Positions 40,439 through 48,771 are shown, counted from the stretch's first letter. The stretch: 64,000 nucleotides of DNA from Sorangium cellulosum So0157-2 (GCF_000418325.1 NC_021658.1:4389501-4453500), one strand, 5' to 3'. Notes: a model not told the origin generated them from the sequence alone. A program made the numbers and translations.

Positions 40439-42310
40439 CTACTGCGGGAAGTCGGGCTGCGAAGCGAACCGCCAAGACGCCAAGAAACCAGAGGGGTCGA
40501 GGGAAAAATGCCGGGACGTGCTTCCTCTCTCCTCCTTGGCGCCATCGTGCTTTTCTCCTGAAACGGGGACACTTCCCGCGGCAGTGGCAGAAGAGGGGGT
40601 GCCGGTGTGACCACGGTCGTGCTCAGGATTGAGGGGAAACATCTCGATGTGGATCAGTGCCTGACGTGGATTCCAGAGACCGCCCTCGAGCAGGTCTGGC
40701 GCGCGGGCGAACGGCGACACGGCGGCAAGATCAGCGCGACCTCCGGGTGCAACGTCCTGCTGGCGGAGAACGAGGACACGTCGCTCGCGGTCGACGAGGC
40801 GATGAGGGGGTTTCTCTCGCTCGCGCCGCAGGTCGCTGCGCTGGTACAATCCGGGGCGACGGCGGTTGTCGACTTCGCGCTGTTCATCGAGGCCATGAGC
40901 GCCAGATCCATCGAGCTCGAACCGGGCGTGCTGCGCTCGGTAGGGCAGTACGGCGTGGGCCTCGTCGTCAGCGCATACCCCTGCGCCGACCCATGAAGAC
41001 CTATAAATCAATCGCGCCTCTCGCACCGGTGGCTCCGGTTCCCTGAGCCTCCCGTACCTCCTCATCACCTCGCGCAGCCGGTCGAGCGGGATGGCGTGGG
41101 CGACGTGGTCGTCCTGCCCGAACGTCGTCGTCGCCATGGTCAGCGCGTTGAGGATCGCCTCTTCCACCGCCTCCTCGGCCGCCTGGAACACCGGGTTGAG
41201 GCGCCCGTCGTCCACCTCGCGGAGCGTCCGGATCAGCTCCCTCGGCCCGGCCGCGATCCGGTTCCCCGTCGCGAAGGCCAGGAACAGGTCGCCGCTCCCG
41301 TCGCGGGAGATCGTGCCCGTGCGCCCCACCGCGAGCGAGACGCGGCGCGCGACCCGCCCGAGCTGCCGCGCGGACAGGGGCGCGTCGGTCGCGACCACGG
41401 CGAGCAGCGAGCCCTCGCTGTGGTAGTCCGGCACGGGCAAGAGGTCGCGGATCTCCTGGCCGACCGGCACGCCGTCGATCCGCAGCTCGCCCCGCGCCCC
41501 GAAATTGGCCTGCACGATGGCGCCCACGATGAACCCGCCCGCGGCCTCCGGCACGACGCGCGAGGCCGTGCCGATTCCGCACTTGAAATCGTAGCAGATC
41601 ATGCCCGTTCCCCCGCCGACCGCCCCCTCCTGGACAGGCCCGCCCGCGGCCTGCTCCGCCGCCGTGAGCACGTCCTCGGCCGACACGTGCAGCCCCCGGA
41701 TGTCGTTCAGCGCGCTGTCGTCGCACTCGCCGACGATGGGCGACACCGTGGGCTCGTCGATGCCGATGGCCGGATAACGCCGGAGCATGTACTGGACCGC
41801 CCCGTCGAACGCGCGGCCGACGGCGAGCGTGTTGGTGAAGACGATGGGCGACTCGAGGACGCCGAACTCGTTGACGTAGTGCAGCCCGGTCATCTCCCCA
41901 TTGCCGTTCAGGATGAAGCTCGCGGCAGGGAGCTTGTGGTGCCAGAAGTCGTCCGACGTCGGCAGGATGACCGTCACGCCGGTCCGCACCGGCCCCTTGC
42001 CCGGGTCGAGCCGGCCAGCGCCCCGATGGTGGGTGACGTGCCCGACCCGCACGCCGGGGACATCGGTGATCGCGTTCAGCCTGCCCGTCGGCAGGCGGCC
42101 GATGACGATGCCGAGCTCGCGGGCGCGGCGGCGCGCGCCGTCGGCCGGCGGCGCCGCTGGCCGCGCGCTGGGCGAGGGGGGCGCGGCGGGAGGGGGAGGG
42201 GAAGGCGTGGAGGGCTGAGACCGGGGCCCGGCGCACGACAGCAGCCCGGGCGAGGAGACGAGCGCGGCGGCGAGCACGGCGCCGGCGGCGAGGCTGAGGC
42301 GACGGGGCAT
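40439..42310 (-). CDS. P1-family (DmpA/BapA-like) aminopeptidase, run-on C-terminus
   Basis: P1 peptidases are self-processing N-terminal-nucleophile aminopeptidases. The protein opens with a signal sequence (MPRRLSLAAGAVLAAALVSS, lipobox-like LLSC) and a Pro-rich linker. The P1 domain follows: ITDVPGVRVGHVTHH, GVTVILPT, LNGNGEMTGLHYVNEFGVLE, GECDDSALNDI and the processing-site region GAVGGGTGMICYDFKCGIGT, with the candidate nucleophile Ser just after (TASR). The domain ends at HAIPLDRLREVMRRYGRL, about 41045. There is no stop there: the frame continues about 200 more residues antisense through the 40607-40996 gene and the CGCCAAG element. In another frame a stop occurs at 41001, so a small indel or loss of the stop is likely. 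The functional gene is probably about 41001-42310. Confidence 0.82.
   Translation of the reverse strand: MPRRLSLAAGAVLAAALVSSPGLLSCAGPRSQPSTPSPPPPAAPPSPSARPAAPPADGARRRARELGIVIGRLPTGRLNAITDVPGVRVGHVTHHRGAGRLDPGKGPVRTGVTVILPTSDDFWHHKLPAASFILNGNGEMTGLHYVNEFGVLESPIVFTNTLAVGRAFDGAVQYMLRRYPAIGIDEPTVSPIVGECDDSALNDIRGLHVSAEDVLTAAEQAAGGPVQEGAVGGGTGMICYDFKCGIGTASRVVPEAAGGFIVGAIVQANFGARGELRIDGVPVGQEIRDLLPVPDYHSEGSLLAVVATDAPLSARQLGRVARRVSLAVGRTGTISRDGSGDLFLAFATGNRIAAGPRELIRTLREVDDGRLNPVFQAAEEAVEEAILNALTMATTTFGQDDHVAHAIPLDRLREVMRRYGRLREPEPPVREARLIYRSSWVGAGVCADDEAHAVLPYRAQHARFELDGSGAHGLDEQREVDNRRRPGLYQRSDLRREREKPPHRLVDRERRVLVLRQQDVAPGGRADLAAVSPFARAPDLLEGGLWNPRQALIHIEMFPLNPEHDRGHTGTPSSATAAGSVPVSGEKHDGAKEERGSTSRHFSLDPSGFLASWRFASQPDFPQ
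40466..40541. repeat. Inverted element of the CGCCAAG type
   Basis: Two CGCCAAG words (40470-40484, CGCCAAGACGCCAAG) are matched by CCTTGGCG at 40534-40541. This resembles the short dispersed elements at 23892 and 25320 in size and in lying between genes, though its sequence differs. Confidence 0.45.
40607..40996 (+). CDS. DUF4279-like small protein
   Basis: A 129-residue soluble protein starting with GTG (40607), GGGGG nearby upstream. The pattern VLRIEGKHLDVDQCLTWIPE at the N-terminus, a central helix (DEAMRGFLSLAPQVAALVQS) and the end LEPGVLRSVGQYGVGLVVSAY fit the DUF4279 family. Those proteins have an I-x-G-x-x-L strand, a P-x-T/W segment and a final strand after L-x-x-L/V-G-x-x-G. Members are often found near toxins or as orphan proteins; their role is unknown. 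The frame of the minus-strand peptidase runs through this gene on the other strand; both cannot be under normal selection over that stretch. Confidence 0.65.
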   Translation: MTTVVLRIEGKHLDVDQCLTWIPETALEQVWRAGERRHGGKISATSGCNVLLAENEDTSLAVDEAMRGFLSLAPQVAALVQSGATAVVDFALFIEAMSARSIELEPGVLRSVGQYGVGLVVSAYPCADP

Positions 42311-42341
42311 CGGCGCGAGGATAGTCGATGGCCGCGTCGCC

Positions 42342-44534
42342 TCACAGCACGTCCTCGATACGGACCGGCAAATGGCGGACGCGGCGCCCGGTCGCGTGAT
42401 GGATGGCGTTGACGATCGCGGGCGCCACGCCGACCATGACCACCTCGCCAAGACCCTTGACGCCCAGGCTGTTGAGGGCCGGATCCGGCTCGTCGATGAG
42501 CTCCGCTTCGATCGACCCGATATCGGCGTTCACGGCGATCACGTACTCCGCGAGATCGGCGTTCAGGAAGCCGCCGTATCGGGGGTCCACCTCGCTCGCC
42601 TCGCGCAGGGCGGCGCTGATCCCCCAGACCACGCCGCCGATGACCTGGCTGCGCGCGGTGCGGGGGCTGACGACCCGGCCGCAGTCCACCACGCTCACCG
42701 CGCGCGGCACGCGGATCCGCCGGGTGCGCGGCTCGATCTGCACCTCGACGAACTGGGCACAATAGCTCAGCGACACGAACTCGGGATAGGCCGGGCCGAC
42801 GGCCGAGGGGAGCCCCTGGGCGACACGGTCGAAGATCCCCTCGGGCTGGCCGGGCGCGCGGTGGCGCGCCTCGACGTCGACGTGCGGCCGACCGGCGTCG
42901 CGCAGGATCTGCGGGAACGTGCGGCCGGCCGGCCCGTCGCCCGCGAGCCGCGCCAGCTCCTGCGCCATGTTCAGGGCCGCCTGGCGCACCGCGGGCAGGG
43001 CCGTGGCGGCCCCCCACGAGCCCGCGGTGAGGTGCTGGGGCACGACGCCGGTATTCCCCACGAGGACGTTCACCGCCTCGGCCGGGACGCCGAGCTCCGC
43101 CGCGACCGTGGCCGCGATGGCGGTGCGGATGCCCTGGCCCATCTCGTGTCCACCGACGGTCACGAAGATCTCGCCCGCGTCGGTCAAGCGCAGCATCGCG
43201 ATGGCCGGCGCGGTCGACGCCTTGTACGCCCCGATCGCGACCCCCCAGCCGACGAGCGTGCCGTCGGGGAGGCGCATCGAGCCCGGCTCCGGCGTCCTCC
43301 TCGCCCAGCCGAACCTCTCGGCGCCCCGCTCCAGGCACGCAGCGAGGTGCCGGGACGAGAACGGCAGGCCGGTCAGCGGGTCCTTCGTCGCATCGTTGGC
43401 GATGCGGAGCGCGACCGGGTCGCGCCCGAGCGTGTACGCCAGCTCGTCGACCGCGACCTCGAACGCCGTCGCGGCGATGTGCTCGAACGGGGCGCGCTGG
43501 AAGCCCGGGGTCTGGATGTCATTGCGGACGAGGCGCTCGCGGCCGCGGAAGTTCGGGATGCCGTACAGGCGCGCGGTCAGATCCGCGTACACCAAGGGGA
43601 AGAGATCGTGGCGCGAGGTCTGGTGATCGACCTCGTGCACGGCGGCCACCAGGACCCCCGACGCATCGGCCCCGAGGCGCACCGTGTGGCGGCTGGCGGG
43701 ACGGAAGCTGGCGTTATTGAAGACATGCGCCCTCGGCATCACCAGCTTGACCGGCCGGCCGAGCTCGCGCGCCGCCAGCGCGACGAGCGCGGTGTGCGCC
43801 TGCAATGCGTTCTTCTGACCGAAGCCTCCGCCTGCCGTGGGCGAGAGCACCCGGATGCTGTGCGGAGACAGGCCGAGCACCTTGGCCAGTCCGTGCCGGA
43901 TCGCCTCGGCGTTCTGCGTCGATTCGCGGACGGTGAGCGTCCCCCCGGACCACTCGGCCACGGTGGCGAGCAGCTCCATCGGGTTCTGGTGCTGGGGAGG
44001 GCCCTCGAACGTCACGTCGACGCGCGCCGCGGCCGTGGACAGGGCGCCGTCCGCGTCGCCGACGACCCGATCCGCGAACGCCGGCTTCGGCAACGGGGAG
44101 TCCGCCTGCGCGATGATCTCGGCGCCCGGCGCGTCCAGCGTCACGCTGATGGCCTCCTCTTCGTACGTGGCGCGGACGAGCGCGGCGCCCTCCCTCGCGG
44201 CTTCGAGCGAGTCGGCCACCACCAGCGCGATCGGCTGGCCGCGGTAGGCGATCGCGGTGCCCAGCAAGGGCTGCAGGCTCTGGACGCCGTAGCCGCCGCC
44301 CATCAGGTACCCGGGGGACTGCAGGCCTTCCGTGCCTTCGTGGGTCAGGATCAGCCGCACGCCGCGGACGGCGCGGGCCGCGCCCGTATCGATGCTCACG
44401 ACGCGGCCGCGGCCGATCGTCGCCACCGCGAGCATGGCGTGGGCGAGCCCGGGGAGCACATGGTCGGCGGCATACTGGGCCTCGCCGCGGACCTTCTCGC
44501 GCGCGTCGACCCTGGGGATATCCGGATTGCTCAT
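42342..44534 (-). CDS. Molybdenum-binding subunit of a xanthine-dehydrogenase-family hydroxylase (PaoC/YagR-like)
   Basis: A 730-residue catalytic subunit binding the molybdopterin cofactor. It contains DAREKVRGEAQYAADHVLPG, the pterin/Mo loops GGGFGQKNALQAHTALVALA and GFQRAPFEHIAATAFEV, the glycine-rich GGHEMGQGIRTAIAATVAAE, NTGVVPQHLTAGSWGAATAL, and near the end GVKGLGEVVMVGVAPAIVNA, which carries the conserved catalytic Glu (GxGE). Such enzymes oxidise aldehydes or N-heterocycles; PaoABC-type aldehyde oxidoreductase is the closest arrangement, but the substrate is not deducible. The start at 44534 overlaps the FAD gene by ATGA. No signal peptide of its own; export could ride on the Tat signal of the iron-sulfur subunit, as in E. 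coli PaoABC. Confidence 0.93.
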   Translation of the reverse strand: MSNPDIPRVDAREKVRGEAQYAADHVLPGLAHAMLAVATIGRGRVVSIDTGAARAVRGVRLILTHEGTEGLQSPGYLMGGGYGVQSLQPLLGTAIAYRGQPIALVVADSLEAAREGAALVRATYEEEAISVTLDAPGAEIIAQADSPLPKPAFADRVVGDADGALSTAAARVDVTFEGPPQHQNPMELLATVAEWSGGTLTVRESTQNAEAIRHGLAKVLGLSPHSIRVLSPTAGGGFGQKNALQAHTALVALAARELGRPVKLVMPRAHVFNNASFRPASRHTVRLGADASGVLVAAVHEVDHQTSRHDLFPLVYADLTARLYGIPNFRGRERLVRNDIQTPGFQRAPFEHIAATAFEVAVDELAYTLGRDPVALRIANDATKDPLTGLPFSSRHLAACLERGAERFGWARRTPEPGSMRLPDGTLVGWGVAIGAYKASTAPAIAMLRLTDAGEIFVTVGGHEMGQGIRTAIAATVAAELGVPAEAVNVLVGNTGVVPQHLTAGSWGAATALPAVRQAALNMAQELARLAGDGPAGRTFPQILRDAGRPHVDVEARHRAPGQPEGIFDRVAQGLPSAVGPAYPEFVSLSYCAQFVEVQIEPRTRRIRVPRAVSVVDCGRVVSPRTARSQVIGGVVWGISAALREASEVDPRYGGFLNADLAEYVIAVNADIGSIEAELIDEPDPALNSLGVKGLGEVVMVGVAPAIVNAIHHATGRRVRHLPVRIEDVL

Positions 44535-45535
44535 GGCTGCTCTGCCCTCCCTCGCGCGATCCTCAGGGCGTCCGCGACCGTCCGCGCCCCCAGCTCGACC
44601 TTGAACGCGTTGTGGACACCCGGCCTCGCGGCCGCGAAGGCGGCCTGGCCAGCGCGCTCCGCGACCTCGTCGGTGAGCGGCTGACCGAGCAATACCTCCT
44701 CGGCCTCCGGCGACCGCCAAGGCCGCGTCGCGACGCCGCCCAGGGCGACCCGCGCCTCGGCGACCGCGCCGGCGTCGAGCCGGACGGCGACGGCCGCCGA
44801 CGCGAGCGCGAACGCGTACGATTCGCGGTCGCGGATCTTGTGATACGTCGACGCCCGGCCCGCCCCGGACCTCGGCACGCGAATGCGCACGATCAGCTCG
44901 TCCGCGGCCAGCGCCGTCTCGACGTCCGGCGTGGAGCCCGGCTCCCGGTGCAGCGAGAGGAGGGGGATCGAGCGCTTGCCGCGCGGGCTCAGCGTGTCCA
45001 CCACCGCGTCGAACGCCGCGAGGGCCACGCCCCAGTCCCCCGGATACACCGCGGCGCAGGCGTCGCTCGCGCCGAGGAGCGCGTTGCCCCGATCCTGGCC
45101 GCCCTGCGCCGCGCACCCGCTGCCGGGCCGCCGCTTGTTGCAGGGAAACGCCTCCCCGCCGCGGAAATAGGCGCAGCGCGTCCGCTGCAGCAGGTTCGGG
45201 CCCACCCGCGCCATGGTGCGCAGCTGCTGCGAGGCGGCCTTCGACAGCGCCTCCGACAGCGCGGGGTAGTCCTCCCGCAGCCGGCGATCCGCGGCCACAT
45301 CGCTCATCCGGGCCAGCGCCCCGAACACCAGCTCGTCCGGACCGGAGGTGTCGAATCGCGCGAGCGCGTCGAGGTGGGTGATGTCGACGATCGCGAGCGG
45401 GGCCTCCACGCCCAGCTTCATGAGATCGTAGAGCGTGGTCCCGCCCGCCAGGAACCGGGCTCCGGGGCCGCCGTCGGCGATCGCCGCGACGGCCTCGGCC
45501 GGCGTCGAGGGGCGCGCGTACGTGAAGCTCCGCAT
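44531..45535 (-). CDS. FAD-binding subunit of the molybdenum hydroxylase (PaoB/YagS-like)
   Basis: A 334-residue flavin subunit. MRSFTYARPSTPAEAVAAIA and RFLAGGTTLYDLMKLGVEAP form the FAD-binding N-terminus. The block GPNLLQRTRCAYFRGGEAFPC followed by NKRRPGSGCAA and LGASDACAAVYPGDWGVAL carries four cysteines in the positions that bind the extra [4Fe-4S] cluster of PaoB-like subunits. The usual GGN of GGNLLQRTRC is here VGPN, a change next to the flavin loop. It sits between the iron-sulfur gene (3-bp gap) and the molybdenum gene (4-bp overlap), in transcription order A-B-C. Confidence 0.93.
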   Translation of the reverse strand: MRSFTYARPSTPAEAVAAIADGGPGARFLAGGTTLYDLMKLGVEAPLAIVDITHLDALARFDTSGPDELVFGALARMSDVAADRRLREDYPALSEALSKAASQQLRTMARVGPNLLQRTRCAYFRGGEAFPCNKRRPGSGCAAQGGQDRGNALLGASDACAAVYPGDWGVALAAFDAVVDTLSPRGKRSIPLLSLHREPGSTPDVETALAADELIVRIRVPRSGAGRASTYHKIRDRESYAFALASAAVAVRLDAGAVAEARVALGGVATRPWRSPEAEEVLLGQPLTDEVAERAGQAAFAAARPGVHNAFKVELGARTVADALRIARGRAEQP

Positions 45536-45538
45536 CGC

Positions 45539-46231
45539 TCAGGTCCCTTCCATCTCCGGCGCTGCTTGCTGGATCGCAGCGACGATGTTGGGATACGCGC
45601 CGCAACGGCACAGGTTGCCGCTCATGGCCTCGCGGATCTGCTCCGCGGACCCGGCGTTGCCCTCGCCGACGCAGGCCACCGCCGCCATGATCTGGCCGGG
45701 CGTGCAGTAGCCGCACTGCAGGGCGTCCCGATCGATGAAGGCTTGCTGCATGACGTGCAGTCGCCCGTCCCTCGGCGACAGCCCCTCGATCGTCGTGATC
45801 TCCCGGCCGTCGGCCTGGGCGGCGAGGGTGAGGCAGGACGCGACGCGGCGGCCGTCGAGGTGCACCGTGCACGCCCCGCACTGGCCGTGATCGCAGCCCT
45901 TCTTGGCGCCGGTCAACCGCAGCTGCTCGCGGAGCACGTCGAGGAGAGACGAGCGCTGATCGATGTCGAGCTCGACCCGCGCGCCGTTGACCGTCATCCG
46001 GACGGTCGCGTCCGCGCTCGTCGCCGGCGCGTCGGGGGACGAGCACCCGAGCTCGCGCAGCGACAGCCCGCTGGCCGCGGCCGTCGCCGCCGCGAGCGAC
46101 CCCGCGGTGAAGCGGCGTCGCGTGAGGCGGAGCGCCGCGTCCGGCCCGGCGCCGGCGCCCGGCTCGCCGTCGGCCTCCTGATTCGGCCGCTCTCCTGGGA
46201 CAGGCATCGATGGACGTGTCTTGTCGTGCAT
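45539..46231 (-). CDS. [2Fe-2S] subunit of the molybdenum hydroxylase with Tat signal (PaoA/YagT-like)
   Basis: A 230-residue first gene of the operon. A twin-arginine signal (LRLTRRRFTAGSLAAATAAA) indicates folded export to the periplasm, followed by a Cys-containing linker. Domain 1 holds the plant-type cluster: KGCDHGQCGACTVHLDGRRV and VASCLTL. Domain 2 holds the second cluster: QCGYCTPGQIMAAVACVGEG and SGNLCRCGAYPNIVAAIQQA. All eight ligands are present. GAGG lies five bases before the ATG at 46231. It is divergent from the LysR-family gene, with a palindrome between. Confidence 0.93.
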   Translation of the reverse strand: MHDKTRPSMPVPGERPNQEADGEPGAGAGPDAALRLTRRRFTAGSLAAATAAASGLSLRELGCSSPDAPATSADATVRMTVNGARVELDIDQRSSLLDVLREQLRLTGAKKGCDHGQCGACTVHLDGRRVASCLTLAAQADGREITTIEGLSPRDGRLHVMQQAFIDRDALQCGYCTPGQIMAAVACVGEGNAGSAEQIREAMSGNLCRCGAYPNIVAAIQQAAPEMEGT

Positions 46232-46280
46232 GGTGGTTTCCTCGCCGTCCTGCCGGCACCATGGACGCATCCATATCTCG

Positions 46281-46299
46281 ATACCAATGAATAGGGTAT
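46281..46299. promoter_or_regulatory. Interrupted palindrome ATACC-N9-GGTAT upstream of the LysR gene
   Basis: ATACCAATGAATAGGGTAT ends directly at the LysR start and lies about 50 bases upstream of the hydroxylase operon start, in a short AT-rich patch. Its dyad fits the recognition and autoregulation sites of LysR-type regulators in divergent arrangements, though it is not an exact T-N11-A box. Confidence 0.45.
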
Positions 46300-47235
46300 A
46301 TGAGCCTTATGAACGCAAGTTATGGGAGAGACCTCGATCTCAACCTCCTGCGCGTGTTCGCGGTGGTCGCGGACACGGGCAGCGTCACGGACGCGGCGAG
46401 GCAGCTGTACCTGACCCAGCCGGCGGTCAGCGCGGCGCTGCGCAGGCTCACCGCCGCCATCGGCGCGCCGCTGTTCGTGCGGCGCGGGCGCGGCCTCGAG
46501 CTCACCGGCAGGGGCCAGCGGCTGCACGCGACGCTGGTGCCCCACCTCCAGGCGATCCTCGACGCCGCGCTCAGCGCGCCGCAATGGAACCCGGCGACCA
46601 GCGAGCGCACGCTGCGCCTCGGCGTGTCCGACGTCGCCGAGCTCTGGCTCTTGCCCGCGCTGCTCCGCGCCCTCGCGCGCGAGGCGCCGCGGATGTGCGT
46701 TGTCGCCGTGCCGGTGCGGTTCCGCACGGTCGCGGCGGCGCTCGCGAGCGGCCTCGACGCCGCCGTCACCGTCGCCGACGAGCTCCCCGCGACCGTGCGC
46801 CGCCAGCCGCTCTTCTGCGGAGGCTTCGTGTGCCTGTTCGATCCGCGCCACACGCGCCTCCGGCGCGCGCCGACCCTGGAGGAGTACTTCGCGCTCGATC
46901 ACGTGATCGTCAGCTACAACGGCGACCTGCGCGGCATCGTCGAGGACGTGGTGCGGCGCCAGCGCAAGGTCCGCTGCTCGACCTCGACGTTCGCGACCCT
47001 CGGCGCGCTGATCGACGGCAGCGCCCTCGTCGCCACGGTCCCCACGACGGTCGCCGCGCACATCCGCGAGATCCGGAGCCACCTCGCCACGCGCCCGCTG
47101 CCGTTCGAGATCGAGGGCTCGCCGACAGAGCTCCTGTGGCCGTCGAGCGCCGACGACGACGAGGCGTGCCGGTTCGTGCGCGGGAAGATCGTCGATATCG
47201 CGAGGGCCGAAGCGCCGAAGCTGCAGCGGGCCTGA
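46300..47235 (+). CDS. LysR-family transcriptional regulator
   Basis: A 311-residue regulator with the standard N-terminal winged helix: LNLLRVFAVVADTGSVTDAA, RQLYLTQPAVSAALRRLTAA and IGAPLFVRRGRGLELT. A type-2 periplasmic-binding-like effector domain follows (LRLGVSDVAELWLLPALLRA and later blocks, to about residue 300). It diverges from the three-gene molybdenum hydroxylase operon, the classic arrangement for a LysR activator of its neighbour. The inducer is probably a substrate of that enzyme. Tandem candidate starts are 46300 and 46309; the second has GAG at close range. Confidence 0.93.
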   Translation: MSLMNASYGRDLDLNLLRVFAVVADTGSVTDAARQLYLTQPAVSAALRRLTAAIGAPLFVRRGRGLELTGRGQRLHATLVPHLQAILDAALSAPQWNPATSERTLRLGVSDVAELWLLPALLRALAREAPRMCVVAVPVRFRTVAAALASGLDAAVTVADELPATVRRQPLFCGGFVCLFDPRHTRLRRAPTLEEYFALDHVIVSYNGDLRGIVEDVVRRQRKVRCSTSTFATLGALIDGSALVATVPTTVAAHIREIRSHLATRPLPFEIEGSPTELLWPSSADDDEACRFVRGKIVDIARAEAPKLQRA

Positions 47236-47271
47236 CCGATTCCGTCCGCCGAAGCGCGGGAGCCGCGGCGG

Positions 47272-48564
47272 TCACGCCGCGCCGAGGGTCACGGGCAAGG
47301 CCGTGGGCTTCCGGAAGAACATGCTGGGCGCATAGCTCGGGCGCGCCTCGGCGGCGAGGCGCAGGCCGGGGAACGCAGCGCGCAGCGCCTGCACGGCGCA
47401 CCGCACCTCGATGCGCGCGAGCGAGGCGCCGATGCAGGTGTGAACACCCCAGCCGAAGCCGAGGTGCCGCGCGCGCGGGCCGGCGGCAAAGCGATTCACG
47501 TCGAACCGCAGCGGGTCCGGGAATATCGCCGGATCGTGGTTCGCGGCGCCGAAGAAGGCGAACGCCGTGGCCCCCGCGGGGATCTCGACGCCGCCGACCA
47601 CCGCCGGCGCCGTCGCGCGCCGCGGCTCCATCTGCACCGGGGCGTCGATCCGGAGCGTCTCCTCCATCGCCGCGTGGAGCAGCGCCGGGTCGCCGCCGAT
47701 GGCGTCCCACAGCGCGGGCGTTTCGAGCAGGCGGAGCACGAGCGAGCCGATCAGGCTCGCCACGGTCTCGTAGCCGGCGAAGAACAGGACGATGAGGTGG
47801 GAGATCATCTCTTCCACCGACAGGGGCGCCTCGCCGTCGACACGGGCGCCGATGAGGGCGGTGATCAGGTCGTCGGCAGGCGCGCCGCGGCGTCGCTCGA
47901 TGAGGTCGGCCAGGTATCGCTCGTAGGCCACGCACCTCCGCGCCGCCTCGACCTGGCGCGCCTTGTCGAGCGCCGGGTCGTAGAGCTTGAGTCGGTCGTC
48001 CTGGCAAGCCCTGAGCAGCGGCGCGTCCACGAGCGGTATCCCGATGAGGGCGGTGATGATCTGCAAGGGGAGCGGGAAGGCGAGCGCCTGCATCAGATCC
48101 ACCGGGCCGTCGCCCGGCGCCATCGCGCGGACCAGCGCCTCCGCCGCCTCGGCGATCGTCGGCTCGAGGGAGGCGACCCGCGCGGGCGTGAACGCCTTGG
48201 AGAAGAGCGCCCGCGCGCGCGTGTGCCCGGGAGGGTCGTTGTTGAAGAGCGCCGGCGGCATCTGGTAGATGCCGCGCTGGAGCTCGGCGGTCACCTCCGG
48301 CGGCAGATCCGGCGGCAGGTCGAGGATGTGCGCCGAGGAGAACCCGACCGGCTCGCGGAGCACGTGCGTGAGCTCGGCGTGCCCCACGACGAGGTAAGCG
48401 GAGAACGCCTCGCTGTAGGCGACCGGCGCCTCCCGGTGCGCCGCCTGATAGAACGCCAGCGCGGGGTTGTCCGCATAGCTCGACGAGAAGGGCTCGAACA
48501 GCGCGCCGACGCGACGCAACCTGTCGGCGACCGGCGGCTCCTGACGCGTGATCTCTTCGACCAT
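47272..48564 (-). CDS. Cytochrome P450
   Basis: A 430-residue soluble bacterial P450 (class I type, needing ferredoxin partners not seen nearby). It shows the substrate-proximal PPGHTRARALFSKAFTP, the I-helix oxygen-activation motif FFAGYETVASL, the K-helix EETLR, and the heme-binding loop FGWGVHTCIGASLAR, with the axial Cys near residue 377. The family start MVEEITRQEPPVADR is at 48564. The frame is open further upstream, to an ATG at 48771, where the first codons look like another protein (see the fragment at 48691-48771). Convergent with the LysR gene. The substrate is unknown; myxobacterial P450s often serve secondary metabolism, but no biosynthetic cluster is visible here. Confidence 0.93.
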   Translation of the reverse strand: MVEEITRQEPPVADRLRRVGALFEPFSSSYADNPALAFYQAAHREAPVAYSEAFSAYLVVGHAELTHVLREPVGFSSAHILDLPPDLPPEVTAELQRGIYQMPPALFNNDPPGHTRARALFSKAFTPARVASLEPTIAEAAEALVRAMAPGDGPVDLMQALAFPLPLQIITALIGIPLVDAPLLRACQDDRLKLYDPALDKARQVEAARRCVAYERYLADLIERRRGAPADDLITALIGARVDGEAPLSVEEMISHLIVLFFAGYETVASLIGSLVLRLLETPALWDAIGGDPALLHAAMEETLRIDAPVQMEPRRATAPAVVGGVEIPAGATAFAFFGAANHDPAIFPDPLRFDVNRFAAGPRARHLGFGWGVHTCIGASLARIEVRCAVQALRAAFPGLRLAAEARPSYAPSMFFRKPTALPVTLGAA

Positions 48565-48690
48565 AGTGCCCGAGCATATCGGGTTCGGTGATCGCGCGAA
48601 AGGGCGCTGCGCCCAGCGCGCACAGCCGAAAACGCCGTGGGCGGTGTGCACCCGAGTCAAGCGTTCCGCCCGTGCGCATTGGACGCGGTC

Positions 48691-48771
48691 GTCGATGGAG
48701 TCGCCGTGAAGATAGATGTTCGTGTCGATGCCGATGTTGCCGACGACGACGACCTCGGGGGGCGCGCTCAT
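48691..48771 (-). pseudogene. N-terminal fragment of a PfkB-type sugar kinase
   Basis: MSAPPEVVVVGNIGIDTNIY and the following LHGDSID match the first beta-strand and substrate-binding turn of PfkB-family carbohydrate kinases (VVVVGNxxxDTNVYLPG). After about 27 residues the similarity stops and random-looking Arg/Ala codons lead, without a stop, into the P450 frame. The rest of a kinase is not present. Probably the relic of a deleted gene. Confidence 0.55.

Larger units (their letters stand above)
39911..40606. other. Spacer with G-rich minisatellite
   Basis: Between the lipoprotein start and the DUF4279-like gene lies about 700 bases of strongly purine-biased, G-rich DNA, with the 21-bp tandem repeat and the CGCCAAG inverted element listed separately. 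Open frames here read as proline or glycine repeats and are not convincing proteins, although the run-on frame of the minus-strand peptidase covers its right end. Confidence 0.5.

Noticed and set aside
39984..40475. Proline-rich protein on the minus strand or glycine-rich protein on the plus strand
   Set aside because: The frames simply translate a G-rich minisatellite; no start site or folded segment.
42342..46274. Molybdenum-subunit frame continuing upstream through the FAD and iron-sulfur genes
   Set aside because: Upstream of 44534 the frame is out of phase with two clear genes and reads as filler; the ATGA overlap fixes the real start.
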